A stretch of 18,601 nucleotides of DNA. It comes from JAEUNJ01 sp052035955. Lineage in GTDB: Bacteria > Pseudomonadota > Gammaproteobacteria > Burkholderiales > Rhodocyclaceae. Location of the stretch: positions 1 through 18,601 of the forward strand of contig JBPOHD010000131.1 in assembly GCA_052035955.1 (NCBI GenBank), in the 5' to 3' direction. This document shows positions 1 to 8,981 of this stretch, one piece after another; the first letter of the stretch is position 1, and the number at the start of each line of letters is the position of its first letter. Both the position numbers and the translations under genes were made by a program. Under the pieces are notes generated by a model, which was not told the origin of the DNA, did no database searches, and saw nothing but the letters and a program-made list of their open reading frames with translations.

Positions 1-2
1 CC

Positions 3-3000
3 GAGGGCGACGTCCTGGAGAACGTGGTCAATGCCCTGGCCGACCTGACCCTCGGCCCGGGCCACTACACGCCGCTCAAGGGCAGCCCGGACGGCAACAC
101 CTGGGCCAGCATCGACAATCCGCCCGGCTACAGCGGCCGGGAAGCCTTCTACGCGCTGCTGAACAAGGTTACCGAAAGCGATGCCTACACCTTCCTCCAG
201 GACGGGATGAGCCTTGCCGCCGCCACGAAGGTCGATCTGGAAAAGGCACGCAGCGACTTCGCCGCCTTCGCCGCCCTCTACAGCCTCAGTCCCTTCGTGC
301 TGGCCGGCGCGAAGCCCGGCGATGCCGAAACCGCCCTGGCCGCGGCCTGGGGCAGCATCTACCTCGACTGGCAGGAAGACCGAAGCGCGATTGCCGCTGG
401 GGCAGGCGCCAACCTGAAGTTCAGCGACACCTGGGTCGCCGACCGGAAGGACTTCCTCGACCGGAAGAACTGGTTCAACGAACGCAACCTGAACCCTGCC
501 GACGAGCGCTATGTCGCCAAGACGGACGATCCTGCCTACCTGAAGGACAGCACCTATTTCAAGGACGAGGCGAGCGGCTACGTCATCCAACAGGGATACC
601 TGTTCCCGAACGTACGCCGTTACTACTTCGGCGGCCCGAACGGAGGCAGCTTTACCGGCGGCGCCATCGACGACCACCTGTACGGCGGCATCGGCAACGA
701 CAGCCTCGATGGCGGCGGCGACGGCGACTTGCTGTTTGGCGACGCTGGCGACGATTCCCTCGCCGGCGCCGAAGGCAACGACTTGATCCGCGGCGGCCGC
801 GGCGCCGACATCCTCGACGGCGGCGAAGGCGACGACACCCTCGACGGCGGCACTGGCGTGGACATCCTCTACGGCGGCGCCGGCCGGGACAAGATCTACC
901 TCGGCAGCGGCGAGCAGACCGCCTACGGCGATGCCGATGCCGACGAGTTCTACGTCTACGGCAGCGGCAGCTTCCACCTCGCCGACGCGGACCCGGAAGG
1001 CGGCGACCGCATCTTCGTCCGCCAGGGCGGCCCCCTGCCGGCCGGCGGCGACCCCTACGCCCCGGGCACCTACCGGGAGATCGCCGGCGCCTTCGTGAAG
1101 CAGGAAGGTGGCGGCAAGGTCTGGAAGAGCCCCCTCGGCAACATCACCATCACCCAGAACTCCCCCACCACGATCACCACCGCCGACGGCCTCACCCTGG
1201 TCATCGACAACTTCGCCGACGGCGACTACGGCATCAACCTGGAGGACTACACCGGCGTCGTCGTGCCGAGCATGACCGTCACCGGCGACCTGGCCCCCGC
1301 CGACCAGGACCTGGCCACCCCCGGCGTGCAGGTGGGCTTCGACGCTTATGGCAATGTCCTGGTCGGCGCGGGCACCGCGCCCGGCCGGGCCGACAGCCTC
1401 TACGGTTCCGGCCTTGCCGACCAGGTCACTGCCGGCGGCGGCGACGACTACGCCGATGGCAAGGCCGGCGACGACGAACTCGACGGCGGGTCCGGCTCGG
1501 ACATGCTGGCCGGCGGCAGCGGCAACGACATCGCCCAGGGCGGTACCGGCGACGACCTCCTCGGCGGTGAAGTGGGCGACGACCGGCTCTATGCCGGCAG
1601 CACCCGGGACCTGGCCGCGATCCTCGCCCAGGAAGCCCCCGGCCCCGGCCGCGACCTGCTGCTCGGCGGCACCGGCAACGACCTCCTGGCCGGCGACGCG
1701 GGCGCCGACGCCCTGCTGGGCGGCGCCGGCAGCGACGTCATGATCGGCGGCGCCGGGCCCGACACCCTGGTCGGCGACCTGGACGCCGGCGTCGACCGGC
1801 GGGACTGGGTGCTGACCCGGCAGGTCCTTTCCGGCGTCGGCGGGGCGGATGCCTACCAGATCGTCTGGGGTGCCGGCTTCGTCGCCCCAGCCCCCACCGC
1901 CGGCGCCGCCGACGACCTCTACGGCGGCTGGGGCGAGGACTGGCTCCTCGCCGGCGGCGGCGACGACTATCTGGACGGCGGCGCCGAAGCTGACGTCCTG
2001 CTCGGCGAGGCGGGCGCCGACGACCTCTTCGGCGGTGCCGGCAACGACGTCCTCCTGGGCGACAACGCCCTCTCCCAGCTCCTCGCCACCCTCCATGGCG
2101 ACGACTACCTCGACGGCGAGGACGGCGACGACAGGCTTTATGGCGGCCAGGGCGCCGACCAGATCTTCGGCGGTGCCGGCAACGACGAACTGGTGGGCGA
2201 CCAGGGCGAGGAACTCGCCGGCGACGACTGGCTGGACGGCGAGGACGGCCAGGACAGCCTGGTCGGCGGGGCTGGCGCGGATGAGCTCCATGGCGGCGCC
2301 GGCGACGACCTGCTGATCGGCGACGGCGAAGGACTCACCCTGGCCGGCGCCGACACTCTCGACGGCGGCGCTGGCAACGACGAACTCCAGGGCGGCGGCG
2401 GCGACGACTCCCTGGCCGGCGGCGAAGGCAACGACCTGCTCTACGCCGGAGACGGCAACGACACCCTCGCCGGCGATGCCGGCGCCGACAAGCTGGCCGG
2501 CGAGGCCGGCGACGACCTCATGGACGGCGGCGACGGCGTCGATGCCCTGGCCGGCGGCGAAGGCAACGACAGCCTCTATGGCGGCGCCGGGGACGACAGC
2601 ACCCTGCTCGCCGGTGGCCTCGACGGCGGCGCGGGCAACGACCTGCTCGACGGCGGCGCCGGCAACGACGCGCTGCTCGGCGGCGAAGGCGACGACAGCC
2701 TGGCCGGCGATGACGGCGACGACCTCCTCACCGGCCAGGCCGGCGACGATCTGCTCGAGGGCGGCGCCGGCGACGACCAGCTCGAGGCCGGCGGCGGCCG
2801 CGACACCCTCACCGGCGGCGCCGGCAGCGACACCCTCCTCGACCTGGCCGGCGGCGCCACCACCTACCGCTACCAGGCCGGCGACGGCTGGGACCAGATC
2901 CAGGATGCCGGCGGCGCCAACCGGCTGGACCTTTCCGGCATCGCCCTGGCCGGCATCACGGTGGGCGACACCGGCGACCGCTCGACCCTGGTCCTCGACC

Positions 3001-6000
3001 TGGGCGGCGGCGACCGCATCGACATCGTCGGCGGCTACCTGGGCGCCGTGCAGACCTTCGTCCTCGCCGACGGGGAAAAGACCCTCGCCCAGCTGCTCGA
3101 CCAGCGGCGCGATACCGATGTCATCGTCAGCGGCGTCGGCAGCCTGACCGGCGGCGCCGGCAACGACAGCCTCACCGCCAGCGCCCCGTCCACCCTGCAG
3201 GGCGGCCGCGGCGACGACAAGATGACGGGCGCTGTCGGCAGCACCTATTTGATCGACGCCGGTGACGGACGCGACATCCTGGTACCGTCGGGAAATGACA
3301 ATGTGGTGGTCTTCGGCCCTGGATTGGCCCCGGTCGATCTGACAGTGAGCAGAATCACCGGCACCAGCGACCTGCGGCTGGGCTTCCCGACCGGGCAGAC
3401 GATCACCGTCTCCAACGGTGCCCTGGGCCGCATCGCCCAATGGCGCTTCGTCGGGGCCACCCTGAGCCATGCGGACATCATGGCCCTGCTGCCGGTCCGC
3501 CTGAACGGGACGGCCGGGGCGGACCTGCTGACCGGCACGGGCGGGCCGGACCAGATCTATGGTCTTGCCGGCAACGACACGCTGCTCGGCATGGCCGGCA
3601 ACGACGAACTGGACGGCGGCCCCGGCGCCGACCGCATGGAAGGCGGCCCGGGCATAGACCTCTACGTGGTCGACGATGCCGGCGACACCGTGGTCGAATT
3701 GCCCGACGAGGGCATAGACGAACTGCGTTCGAGCGTCTCGATACGCCTTCCCGATGACGTGGAACGACTGCGGTTCACGTATGGCCATCTCGTCGGTACT
3801 GGCAATGCCCTGGATAACCTGATTGTCGGCGTTTGGGGCAACGACACTCTTTATGGCGGAGAGGGCTCCGATACGCTTGAAGGCGGGAACGGGAATGACC
3901 GTTTGGATGGCGGTCCCGGCGCGGATTCGTTGGTGGGCGGACCCGGGAATGACGTCTATGTCATCGCTGACGCAGGTGATACCGTCCATGAAATTTTGGG
4001 CGACGGAACCGATTCGGTCGAGGCATCGATCGACTGGGTTCTCGATTCCGCGGTCGAGAACCTGATCCTGACCGGTACCGCGTCACTGGGCGAAGGCAAC
4101 GAACTGTCCAATCAAATCAGCGGCAACGCTTCTCACAACGTAATCGACGGCGCCAGCGGAAATGACAGCCTAACGGGGGGAGGCGGCAACGACAGTCTGG
4201 TGGGGGGGCAAGGCAACGATACTCTCGTCGGAGACGCAGGCGACGACACGCTGGACGGGGGTACTGGCACGGATAGTCTCGCCGGGGGAACCGGGAACGA
4301 CCATTTCATCGTTCGCAATGGCGCCGGAGACGCCATGCTTTCCGCATTCGATGCCGATGGATCGGGGGGTGACGACTTCTTGCACCTGGACATCATGCGA
4401 GATCAGTTGCATGTGCGCCGGAGCGATTGGAATCTGTACCTCGACCTGCCAGGCCACAATCGGATCACGCTCGCGAACTGGTTTGCCGCGGGAAACCGTC
4501 AATCACTCCGCGTGCAGTTTCCGGATGGCACGCTCGTCGCTGCAGGTGCACTCGGCATCGATCCCATCGAAGGAACGGATTCCAACGACTTGTTGACCGG
4601 GACGAGAGGTGACGACGCCCAGTACGGATATGCAGGAAATGACACTTTGAATGGTCTCGCAGGATCCGACAGCCTGTTTGGCGGGGATGGGGATGACCTG
4701 TTGCGGGGCGATGGTGGCAACGATCGCTTGGACGGCGGATCGGGAAATGATCAGTTCCAGGGGGGGGCGGGAAACGACCTGATGGCCGGAGGCGCCGGCA
4801 ACGATCTGATGGTGGGCGGCCCTGGCAGCGATACCTATGTGTACGGTCGTTCCGACGGCTTGGATACCTTGCGCAATGGCCTGTTCGGGAACGAGTATTT
4901 CGATGGACGCCAGGAAACATTGAATTTCGGGCCTGGAATATCGCCGGCCGACTTGCGTTGGTTCCGTTCGGCCGTCGATCCGGACGCGGCACTTACCTGG
5001 AGCAGCCTGTGTCTGGTGGTTTCGGGCGTTGCTGGCGATACCGTCCGACTGGTGTCATCGCTGGACGCGGAAGGGGTGGGGGGCTTCCTGGGTTACGCCG
5101 GTGGGCCGCCCGTCGATCGGATTCTTTTCGAGGGAGGTTCCCGCATCGACTTTTCCATGCATCCGTCGGCGTGGATGCCAAAGGGGGTGGTGCCGATTCC
5201 CGTCAGCACCCAGTGGGTGGTCGGCGGAACCGAAGGCAATGACCTGTTCCAGTCCAGGGTCGATGTGAGCACCACCTTCCTCGGAGATGGCGGTGACGAC
5301 AGATACGTCCTGACCCGCCCCGGCGATCAGGTAGACGAGTCCGGTTTCCGCGCCAGCGTGGGGGGGACGGATACCGTCGAAGCATCATTCAATTTCTTCT
5401 TGCCTCCCGGTCTGGAGAACCTGATCCTGGTCGGAGAAGCCGTATTCGGCAGTGGGAATGCGCTGGCGAACAGTATCGTTGGCAATGCCGCTGCAAACGA
5501 CCTGAATGGTGGCGAAGGCGACGACACCCTCGCCGGCGGCTTTGGAGATGACCTTTACTGGTTCTTCGGTGAACTCGGGGAAGACACGGTGGTGGAAGGA
5601 ATCGGGGCCGGCGACGATACCCTTTGTTTCGTGAACGGGATTTCGGCGGTGCAGATCGAGGCATTTGCCTACGATCGCGACCTCGTATTGGCGGCGGCTT
5701 CAAGTTTCGTTCGCGTGCGAGGCGCTCTCGAACCCGGATACGACGGCGTGGAGACGCTGCGTTTCGAGAATGGAGAAACCCGCGCGATCGGCGAATATCT
5801 GGAATCGGCCCGGCTAGGGCCACGGGTGGCGATTGCGCTCGAGGATCTGGTGCTGGACGAGGATTCCGAATTCCGGATTCCCCTCCCGGAAGGGCAGTTC
5901 GTTCCCCACGACCCGGGAGACCTGGTTTTCGATGCAACGATGGCCGACGGTTCTCCAATTCCCGAATGGATAGCCATCGATCCCCTGACAGGAACGTTGA

Positions 6001-8933
6001 GCGGCCGGCCGTCCAACGCAGACGTGGGCACCTGGAGCCAGTCTAAGGGCCTGATCATCAGGGCGACGGACGGAAGCGGCCGTTGGGCGGCCGATCGTAT
6101 CGACGTGAGGGTTGTCAATCGGAACGATGCGCCGGGAATGGTGGAATCGGTGTTCAATCAGGAGGTTTTCGCAGGCGACGCTTTCGAATTGACCATTGCG
6201 CGAAGCCAGTTCGAAGATTCGGATCTTGGCGATGTCGTCAACGTAATCTCGGTGTCATCTTCGGACGGCGAAAGCTTGCCGGCTTGGCTGCATCTTGAGC
6301 TCGAATCGGGCGGGGCGCGACTATCGGGAACTCCAGGGGTTGCGGATGTCGGTACCGTCAGGCTGCAACTCACTGCCAAGGATGGGGCGGGTGCCGCGGT
6401 GTCGGACGATTTCGAGATTCTGATCGCGCCCCCCCAAGGCCCCCTGAAGGTGGTCAATCCCCTGCCGGACAGAACCCTGTCGCGTTACGGCTTGTTTTGG
6501 AGCTTCGCCGACGGACCGTTTGCCAGCCTGGCAGGCTCCGACCCCCTGCGCTTCAACTACGCCTTGACCCTGTCCGACGGAAGTGCGCTGCCTCCGTGGA
6601 TAGTTCTCGACACTGGATCGATGTGGGATTACGCAACTGGGACGGAGCAGCCGTACGCGACCTTCTACGCCGAGCCCGCCGACGGCGTCACCGGCGAATG
6701 GCGGGTCCAGGTGACGGCCGAGGATGGCGACGGCAATCGGGCCTCCGACTTCTTCGATCTGCGGGTGCTGCCGGCCAACACGGCGCCCGTACTCGTCCGC
6801 AACCTCGTGGACCGGATTGCGGCGGCGGACGTGCCGATTACCTGGCGTCTCTCGCCCGGCGCTTTCAAGGACGCGGAGGGCGGAACCATTGCGGTCACCG
6901 CATCGCTCGCCGATGGCAGCGACCTGCCCACCTGGCTGCACTTCGACGCCGCCAGCGGCATCTTCGCCGGGACGCCGGCCCGGTCCGACGCCGGCGAATG
7001 GACCCTGCGCCTGCGGGCGACGGACCCCGGCGGCCTGTCGGCCTCCAGCCTCTTCCACCTTTCCGTCGTCCCGCGCAGCGGCGAAACCTATGCCGGCACG
7101 GCGGCGGACGATGTCCATGCCGGGACGGCGGCCGCCGACAGCCTGGACGGCGGGGCCGGCAACGACAGCCTGGCGGGGGGCGGCGGCAACGACGAACTGG
7201 CCGGCGGGACGGGCAACGACCTGCTGCGCGGCGAATCGGGGGCGGACAGCCTGGCCGGCGGCGCCGGCGCCGACCGGCTGGAAGGCGGTCCCGGGGACGA
7301 CGCCCTGCGGGTATCGGCCGACGGCGCCTGGGGCGCCGTCACCCTGGTGGCGGCGGGAAGCCCCGGATCTCCGGGCAGCGGCCGCCGCCTCACCCTCACC
7401 GGCCGGGCGGCGGTGTTCGACGTCCTGGACGGCGGCGACGGCACGGATACGGTGGTCGGCACCGAGGGCGACGATATCCTGGTGCTCGACGAGGGAAGCA
7501 ATCCGAATCCCCTCGGCGATGCGCCGCGCCTGGTGTCGGTGGAGCGCTTCCTGCTCGCCGGCGGCGACGATGCCGTCGTCCTGACCAGCGCCCGCTGGGG
7601 CTACGGCGCGGTGTACGTGGAGGGCGGGGCGGGCGCCGACCTGGCCTGGTCTTCCGCCGGCGCCGACACCCTGGACGGCGGTGCCGGCAACGACGTGCTG
7701 GACGGCGGCGCCGGGGCCGACCTGCTGATCGGCGGCGCCGGCAACGACACCATCACGGCCACCCCGGACGATACGGTGGTGGAGAACCCCGGCGAAGGCA
7801 TCGACACGCTGCGGGCCTACGTGAGCTATGCGCTCGGGCCCAACCTGGAGAACCTGACGCTGATGGGCACCGCCGCCATCGACGGCACGGGCAACGCCCT
7901 CGACAACCTGCTGACCGGCAACGAGGCGGCCAACGTCCTGGCGGGCGGGGCGGGCAACGATACCTATGTCGTCGGTCCCGGCGACACGGTGCTGGAATAC
8001 GCCGGCGAAGGCATCGACGTGATCCAGTCGGCGATCACCTGGGCCCTGCCCGACGGCGTCGAGCGGCTCCGCCTCACCGGCGGCGCGCCGGTGGATGCCT
8101 ATGGCAACGGGGTGTCGAACCGCCTCTACGGCAACGAGGCGGGGAACCTGCTGGCGGCCGGAGACGGCGCCGACAACCTGTTCGCCTATGGCGGCGACGA
8201 CCTGCTGCTCGGCCAGGCGGCCAACGACGTGCTCTACGGCGGCGCCGGCCGGGACCTGCTGGACGGCGGCGAGGGCAAGGACACGCTGTGGGGCGAGGAG
8301 GGCAGCGACTTCCACGTCGGCGGCCGCGGTGCCGACCGCATCGTCGCCGGCGGCGGCCGGGACGTGGTGGCCTTCAACGCCGGCGACGGCCAGGACACGG
8401 TGCTGGCCGACGGCGATTCCCGCGGCACCCTGTCCCTGGGCGGCGGCATCCGCTACGCCGACCTCTGGTTCCGCGTCTCGGGCAGCGACCTGGTGATGGA
8501 GACGGGCGGCAACGACCGGCTGACCCTGGCCGGCTGGTACGGGGCGGCGCCGGCACGCGGCATCGACCGCCTGCAGCTGATGGTGGAGGCCATGGGCAGC
8601 TACCTGGCCGGATCGCCGGATCCGCTGCTGAACCACCGGGTGACGGCCTTCGATTTCACCCTGCTGGCCGGCCGCTTCGACGCGGCCCGGGCGGCCGACC
8701 CGGCGCTCACCCGCTGGCAGGCGATGGCCGCCATGCTGGATGCGTACCAGGGCGGCTGGGACGGCGCCGCGGTCGGCGGCGACCTGGCCTGGCGCTACGG
8801 ACAGTCCGGGACCCTGGCCGGCATCGGCAAGGCGGGCGCCATGGCCGTGCTGGCCGACAGCGGCTTCGGCAGCGCAGCGCAGGGATTCCTCGCCCCCGCT
8901 GCCCTCGCCGCCGGCACGGCGGCCTGGGGCTAA
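3..8933 (+). CDS. Giant RTX-type calcium-binding protein, 5' partial
   Basis: The frame is open from the first bases, so this is the C-terminal part (at least 2976 residues) of a larger protein; the first start-like codon, GTG at 24, is probably internal. Residue numbers count from that GTG. Residues 1-211 are non-repetitive and resemble the helical module that often precedes RTX repeats (key stretches SDFAAFAALYSLSPFVL and FSDTWVADRKDFL). RTX nonapeptide blocks lie at about 212-300, 462-590, 628-944, 1170-1330, 1375-1435, 1520-1610 and 2353-2780. HCBP-related spacers lie near 946-1030, 1080-1155, 1610-1720, 1860-1930 and 2800-2860. Four cadherin-like/He_PIG domains span about 1935-2352. The C-terminus (2876-2969) has the GGDLAWRYGQSGTLAGIG-type module seen at the end of many betaproteobacterial RTX proteins. 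Export by a type I system and calcium-dependent folding outside the cell are inferred from the family. Role (adhesin, S-layer-like, enzyme or toxin) cannot be told without the N-terminus. Confidence 0.93.
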   Translation, partial: EGDVLENVVNALADLTLGPGHYTPLKGSPDGNTWASIDNPPGYSGREAFYALLNKVTESDAYTFLQDGMSLAAATKVDLEKARSDFAAFAALYSLSPFVLAGAKPGDAETALAAAWGSIYLDWQEDRSAIAAGAGANLKFSDTWVADRKDFLDRKNWFNERNLNPADERYVAKTDDPAYLKDSTYFKDEASGYVIQQGYLFPNVRRYYFGGPNGGSFTGGAIDDHLYGGIGNDSLDGGGDGDLLFGDAGDDSLAGAEGNDLIRGGRGADILDGGEGDDTLDGGTGVDILYGGAGRDKIYLGSGEQTAYGDADADEFYVYGSGSFHLADADPEGGDRIFVRQGGPLPAGGDPYAPGTYREIAGAFVKQEGGGKVWKSPLGNITITQNSPTTITTADGLTLVIDNFADGDYGINLEDYTGVVVPSMTVTGDLAPADQDLATPGVQVGFDAYGNVLVGAGTAPGRADSLYGSGLADQVTAGGGDDYADGKAGDDELDGGSGSDMLAGGSGNDIAQGGTGDDLLGGEVGDDRLYAGSTRDLAAILAQEAPGPGRDLLLGGTGNDLLAGDAGADALLGGAGSDVMIGGAGPDTLVGDLDAGVDRRDWVLTRQVLSGVGGADAYQIVWGAGFVAPAPTAGAADDLYGGWGEDWLLAGGGDDYLDGGAEADVLLGEAGADDLFGGAGNDVLLGDNALSQLLATLHGDDYLDGEDGDDRLYGGQGADQIFGGAGNDELVGDQGEELAGDDWLDGEDGQDSLVGGAGADELHGGAGDDLLIGDGEGLTLAGADTLDGGAGNDELQGGGGDDSLAGGEGNDLLYAGDGNDTLAGDAGADKLAGEAGDDLMDGGDGVDALAGGEGNDSLYGGAGDDSTLLAGGLDGGAGNDLLDGGAGNDALLGGEGDDSLAGDDGDDLLTGQAGDDLLEGGAGDDQLEAGGGRDTLTGGAGSDTLLDLAGGATTYRYQAGDGWDQIQDAGGANRLDLSGIALAGITVGDTGDRSTLVLDLGGGDRIDIVGGYLGAVQTFVLADGEKTLAQLLDQRRDTDVIVSGVGSLTGGAGNDSLTASAPSTLQGGRGDDKMTGAVGSTYLIDAGDGRDILVPSGNDNVVVFGPGLAPVDLTVSRITGTSDLRLGFPTGQTITVSNGALGRIAQWRFVGATLSHADIMALLPVRLNGTAGADLLTGTGGPDQIYGLAGNDTLLGMAGNDELDGGPGADRMEGGPGIDLYVVDDAGDTVVELPDEGIDELRSSVSIRLPDDVERLRFTYGHLVGTGNALDNLIVGVWGNDTLYGGEGSDTLEGGNGNDRLDGGPGADSLVGGPGNDVYVIADAGDTVHEILGDGTDSVEASIDWVLDSAVENLILTGTASLGEGNELSNQISGNASHNVIDGASGNDSLTGGGGNDSLVGGQGNDTLVGDAGDDTLDGGTGTDSLAGGTGNDHFIVRNGAGDAMLSAFDADGSGGDDFLHLDIMRDQLHVRRSDWNLYLDLPGHNRITLANWFAAGNRQSLRVQFPDGTLVAAGALGIDPIEGTDSNDLLTGTRGDDAQYGYAGNDTLNGLAGSDSLFGGDGDDLLRGDGGNDRLDGGSGNDQFQGGAGNDLMAGGAGNDLMVGGPGSDTYVYGRSDGLDTLRNGLFGNEYFDGRQETLNFGPGISPADLRWFRSAVDPDAALTWSSLCLVVSGVAGDTVRLVSSLDAEGVGGFLGYAGGPPVDRILFEGGSRIDFSMHPSAWMPKGVVPIPVSTQWVVGGTEGNDLFQSRVDVSTTFLGDGGDDRYVLTRPGDQVDESGFRASVGGTDTVEASFNFFLPPGLENLILVGEAVFGSGNALANSIVGNAAANDLNGGEGDDTLAGGFGDDLYWFFGELGEDTVVEGIGAGDDTLCFVNGISAVQIEAFAYDRDLVLAAASSFVRVRGALEPGYDGVETLRFENGETRAIGEYLESARLGPRVAIALEDLVLDEDSEFRIPLPEGQFVPHDPGDLVFDATMADGSPIPEWIAIDPLTGTLSGRPSNADVGTWSQSKGLIIRATDGSGRWAADRIDVRVVNRNDAPGMVESVFNQEVFAGDAFELTIARSQFEDSDLGDVVNVISVSSSDGESLPAWLHLELESGGARLSGTPGVADVGTVRLQLTAKDGAGAAVSDDFEILIAPPQGPLKVVNPLPDRTLSRYGLFWSFADGPFASLAGSDPLRFNYALTLSDGSALPPWIVLDTGSMWDYATGTEQPYATFYAEPADGVTGEWRVQVTAEDGDGNRASDFFDLRVLPANTAPVLVRNLVDRIAAADVPITWRLSPGAFKDAEGGTIAVTASLADGSDLPTWLHFDAASGIFAGTPARSDAGEWTLRLRATDPGGLSASSLFHLSVVPRSGETYAGTAADDVHAGTAAADSLDGGAGNDSLAGGGGNDELAGGTGNDLLRGESGADSLAGGAGADRLEGGPGDDALRVSADGAWGAVTLVAAGSPGSPGSGRRLTLTGRAAVFDVLDGGDGTDTVVGTEGDDILVLDEGSNPNPLGDAPRLVSVERFLLAGGDDAVVLTSARWGYGAVYVEGGAGADLAWSSAGADTLDGGAGNDVLDGGAGADLLIGGAGNDTITATPDDTVVENPGEGIDTLRAYVSYALGPNLENLTLMGTAAIDGTGNALDNLLTGNEAANVLAGGAGNDTYVVGPGDTVLEYAGEGIDVIQSAITWALPDGVERLRLTGGAPVDAYGNGVSNRLYGNEAGNLLAAGDGADNLFAYGGDDLLLGQAANDVLYGGAGRDLLDGGEGKDTLWGEEGSDFHVGGRGADRIVAGGGRDVVAFNAGDGQDTVLADGDSRGTLSLGGGIRYADLWFRVSGSDLVMETGGNDRLTLAGWYGAAPARGIDRLQLMVEAMGSYLAGSPDPLLNHRVTAFDFTLLAGRFDAARAADPALTRWQAMAAMLDAYQGGWDGAAVGGDLAWRYGQSGTLAGIGKAGAMAVLADSGFGSAAQGFLAPAALAAGTAAWG
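1905..2856 (+). repeat. Longest uninterrupted RTX nonapeptide array
   Basis: Within the giant RTX gene, about 28 GGxGxDxLx-type nonapeptides follow one another with only short interruptions (for example near 2067-2095 and 2325-2345). The consensus LDGGAGNDx, LAGGEGNDx and LYGGAGDDx units are each expected to bind Ca2+ in a parallel beta-roll. At DNA level this is a degenerate 27-bp repeat of about 77% GC (46 of 60 bases by hand at 2641-2700), so recombination and assembly errors are both likely here. Confidence 0.9.
5826..7080 (+). other. Block of four cadherin-like / putative Ig domains in the RTX protein
   Basis: Four consecutive domains of about 100-115 residues separate the upstream and downstream RTX blocks. 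Three show the He_PIG/CADG hallmark: a DG(S/E)xLPxWL-like strand, then SGTP/SGRP/AGTP, then xADVGTxxLxxxAxDG. These are at roughly 5826-6126, 6115-6432 and 6781-7080. The third (6433-6780) keeps SDGSALPPWIVLD but has a longer, altered middle. The joints carry NDAP- and NTAP-like linkers typical of bacterial cadherin-like repeats. They probably act as spacers or adhesive modules outside the cell. Confidence 0.78.
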
Positions 8934-8957
8934 GGCCGGCCGGAAGCGCGGGCCACG

Positions 8958-8975
8958 GCGGCCTGGTCAGGCCGC
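8958..8975. terminator. Hairpin between convergent genes, possible bidirectional terminator
   Basis: GCGGCCTGGTCAGGCCGC is a perfect inverted repeat (8-bp arms, 2-base centre; in RNA a 7-bp stem with a GGTC loop). It sits in the 48-bp gap between the giant RTX gene (+) and gpsA (-). There is no clear T-tract on either side, so it is a plausible rather than a classical intrinsic terminator. Confidence 0.5.
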
Positions 8976-8981
8976 GCCCCG

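Noticed and set aside
657..2856. CRISPR-like or satellite DNA interpretation of the 27-bp repeats
   Set aside because: The periodicity is in frame, degenerate and codes for GGxGxDxLx nonapeptides; there are no unique spacers.
6321..8636. Long antisense open frame (771 codons) under the 3' part of the giant RTX gene, and a similar + strand frame at 6497-9037
   Set aside because: Both are mirror or shifted readings of strongly biased GGC/GAC/GCC repeat codons; the translations are Arg/Gly/Ala-rich without domains, while the sense frame has clear RTX and cadherin-like domains.
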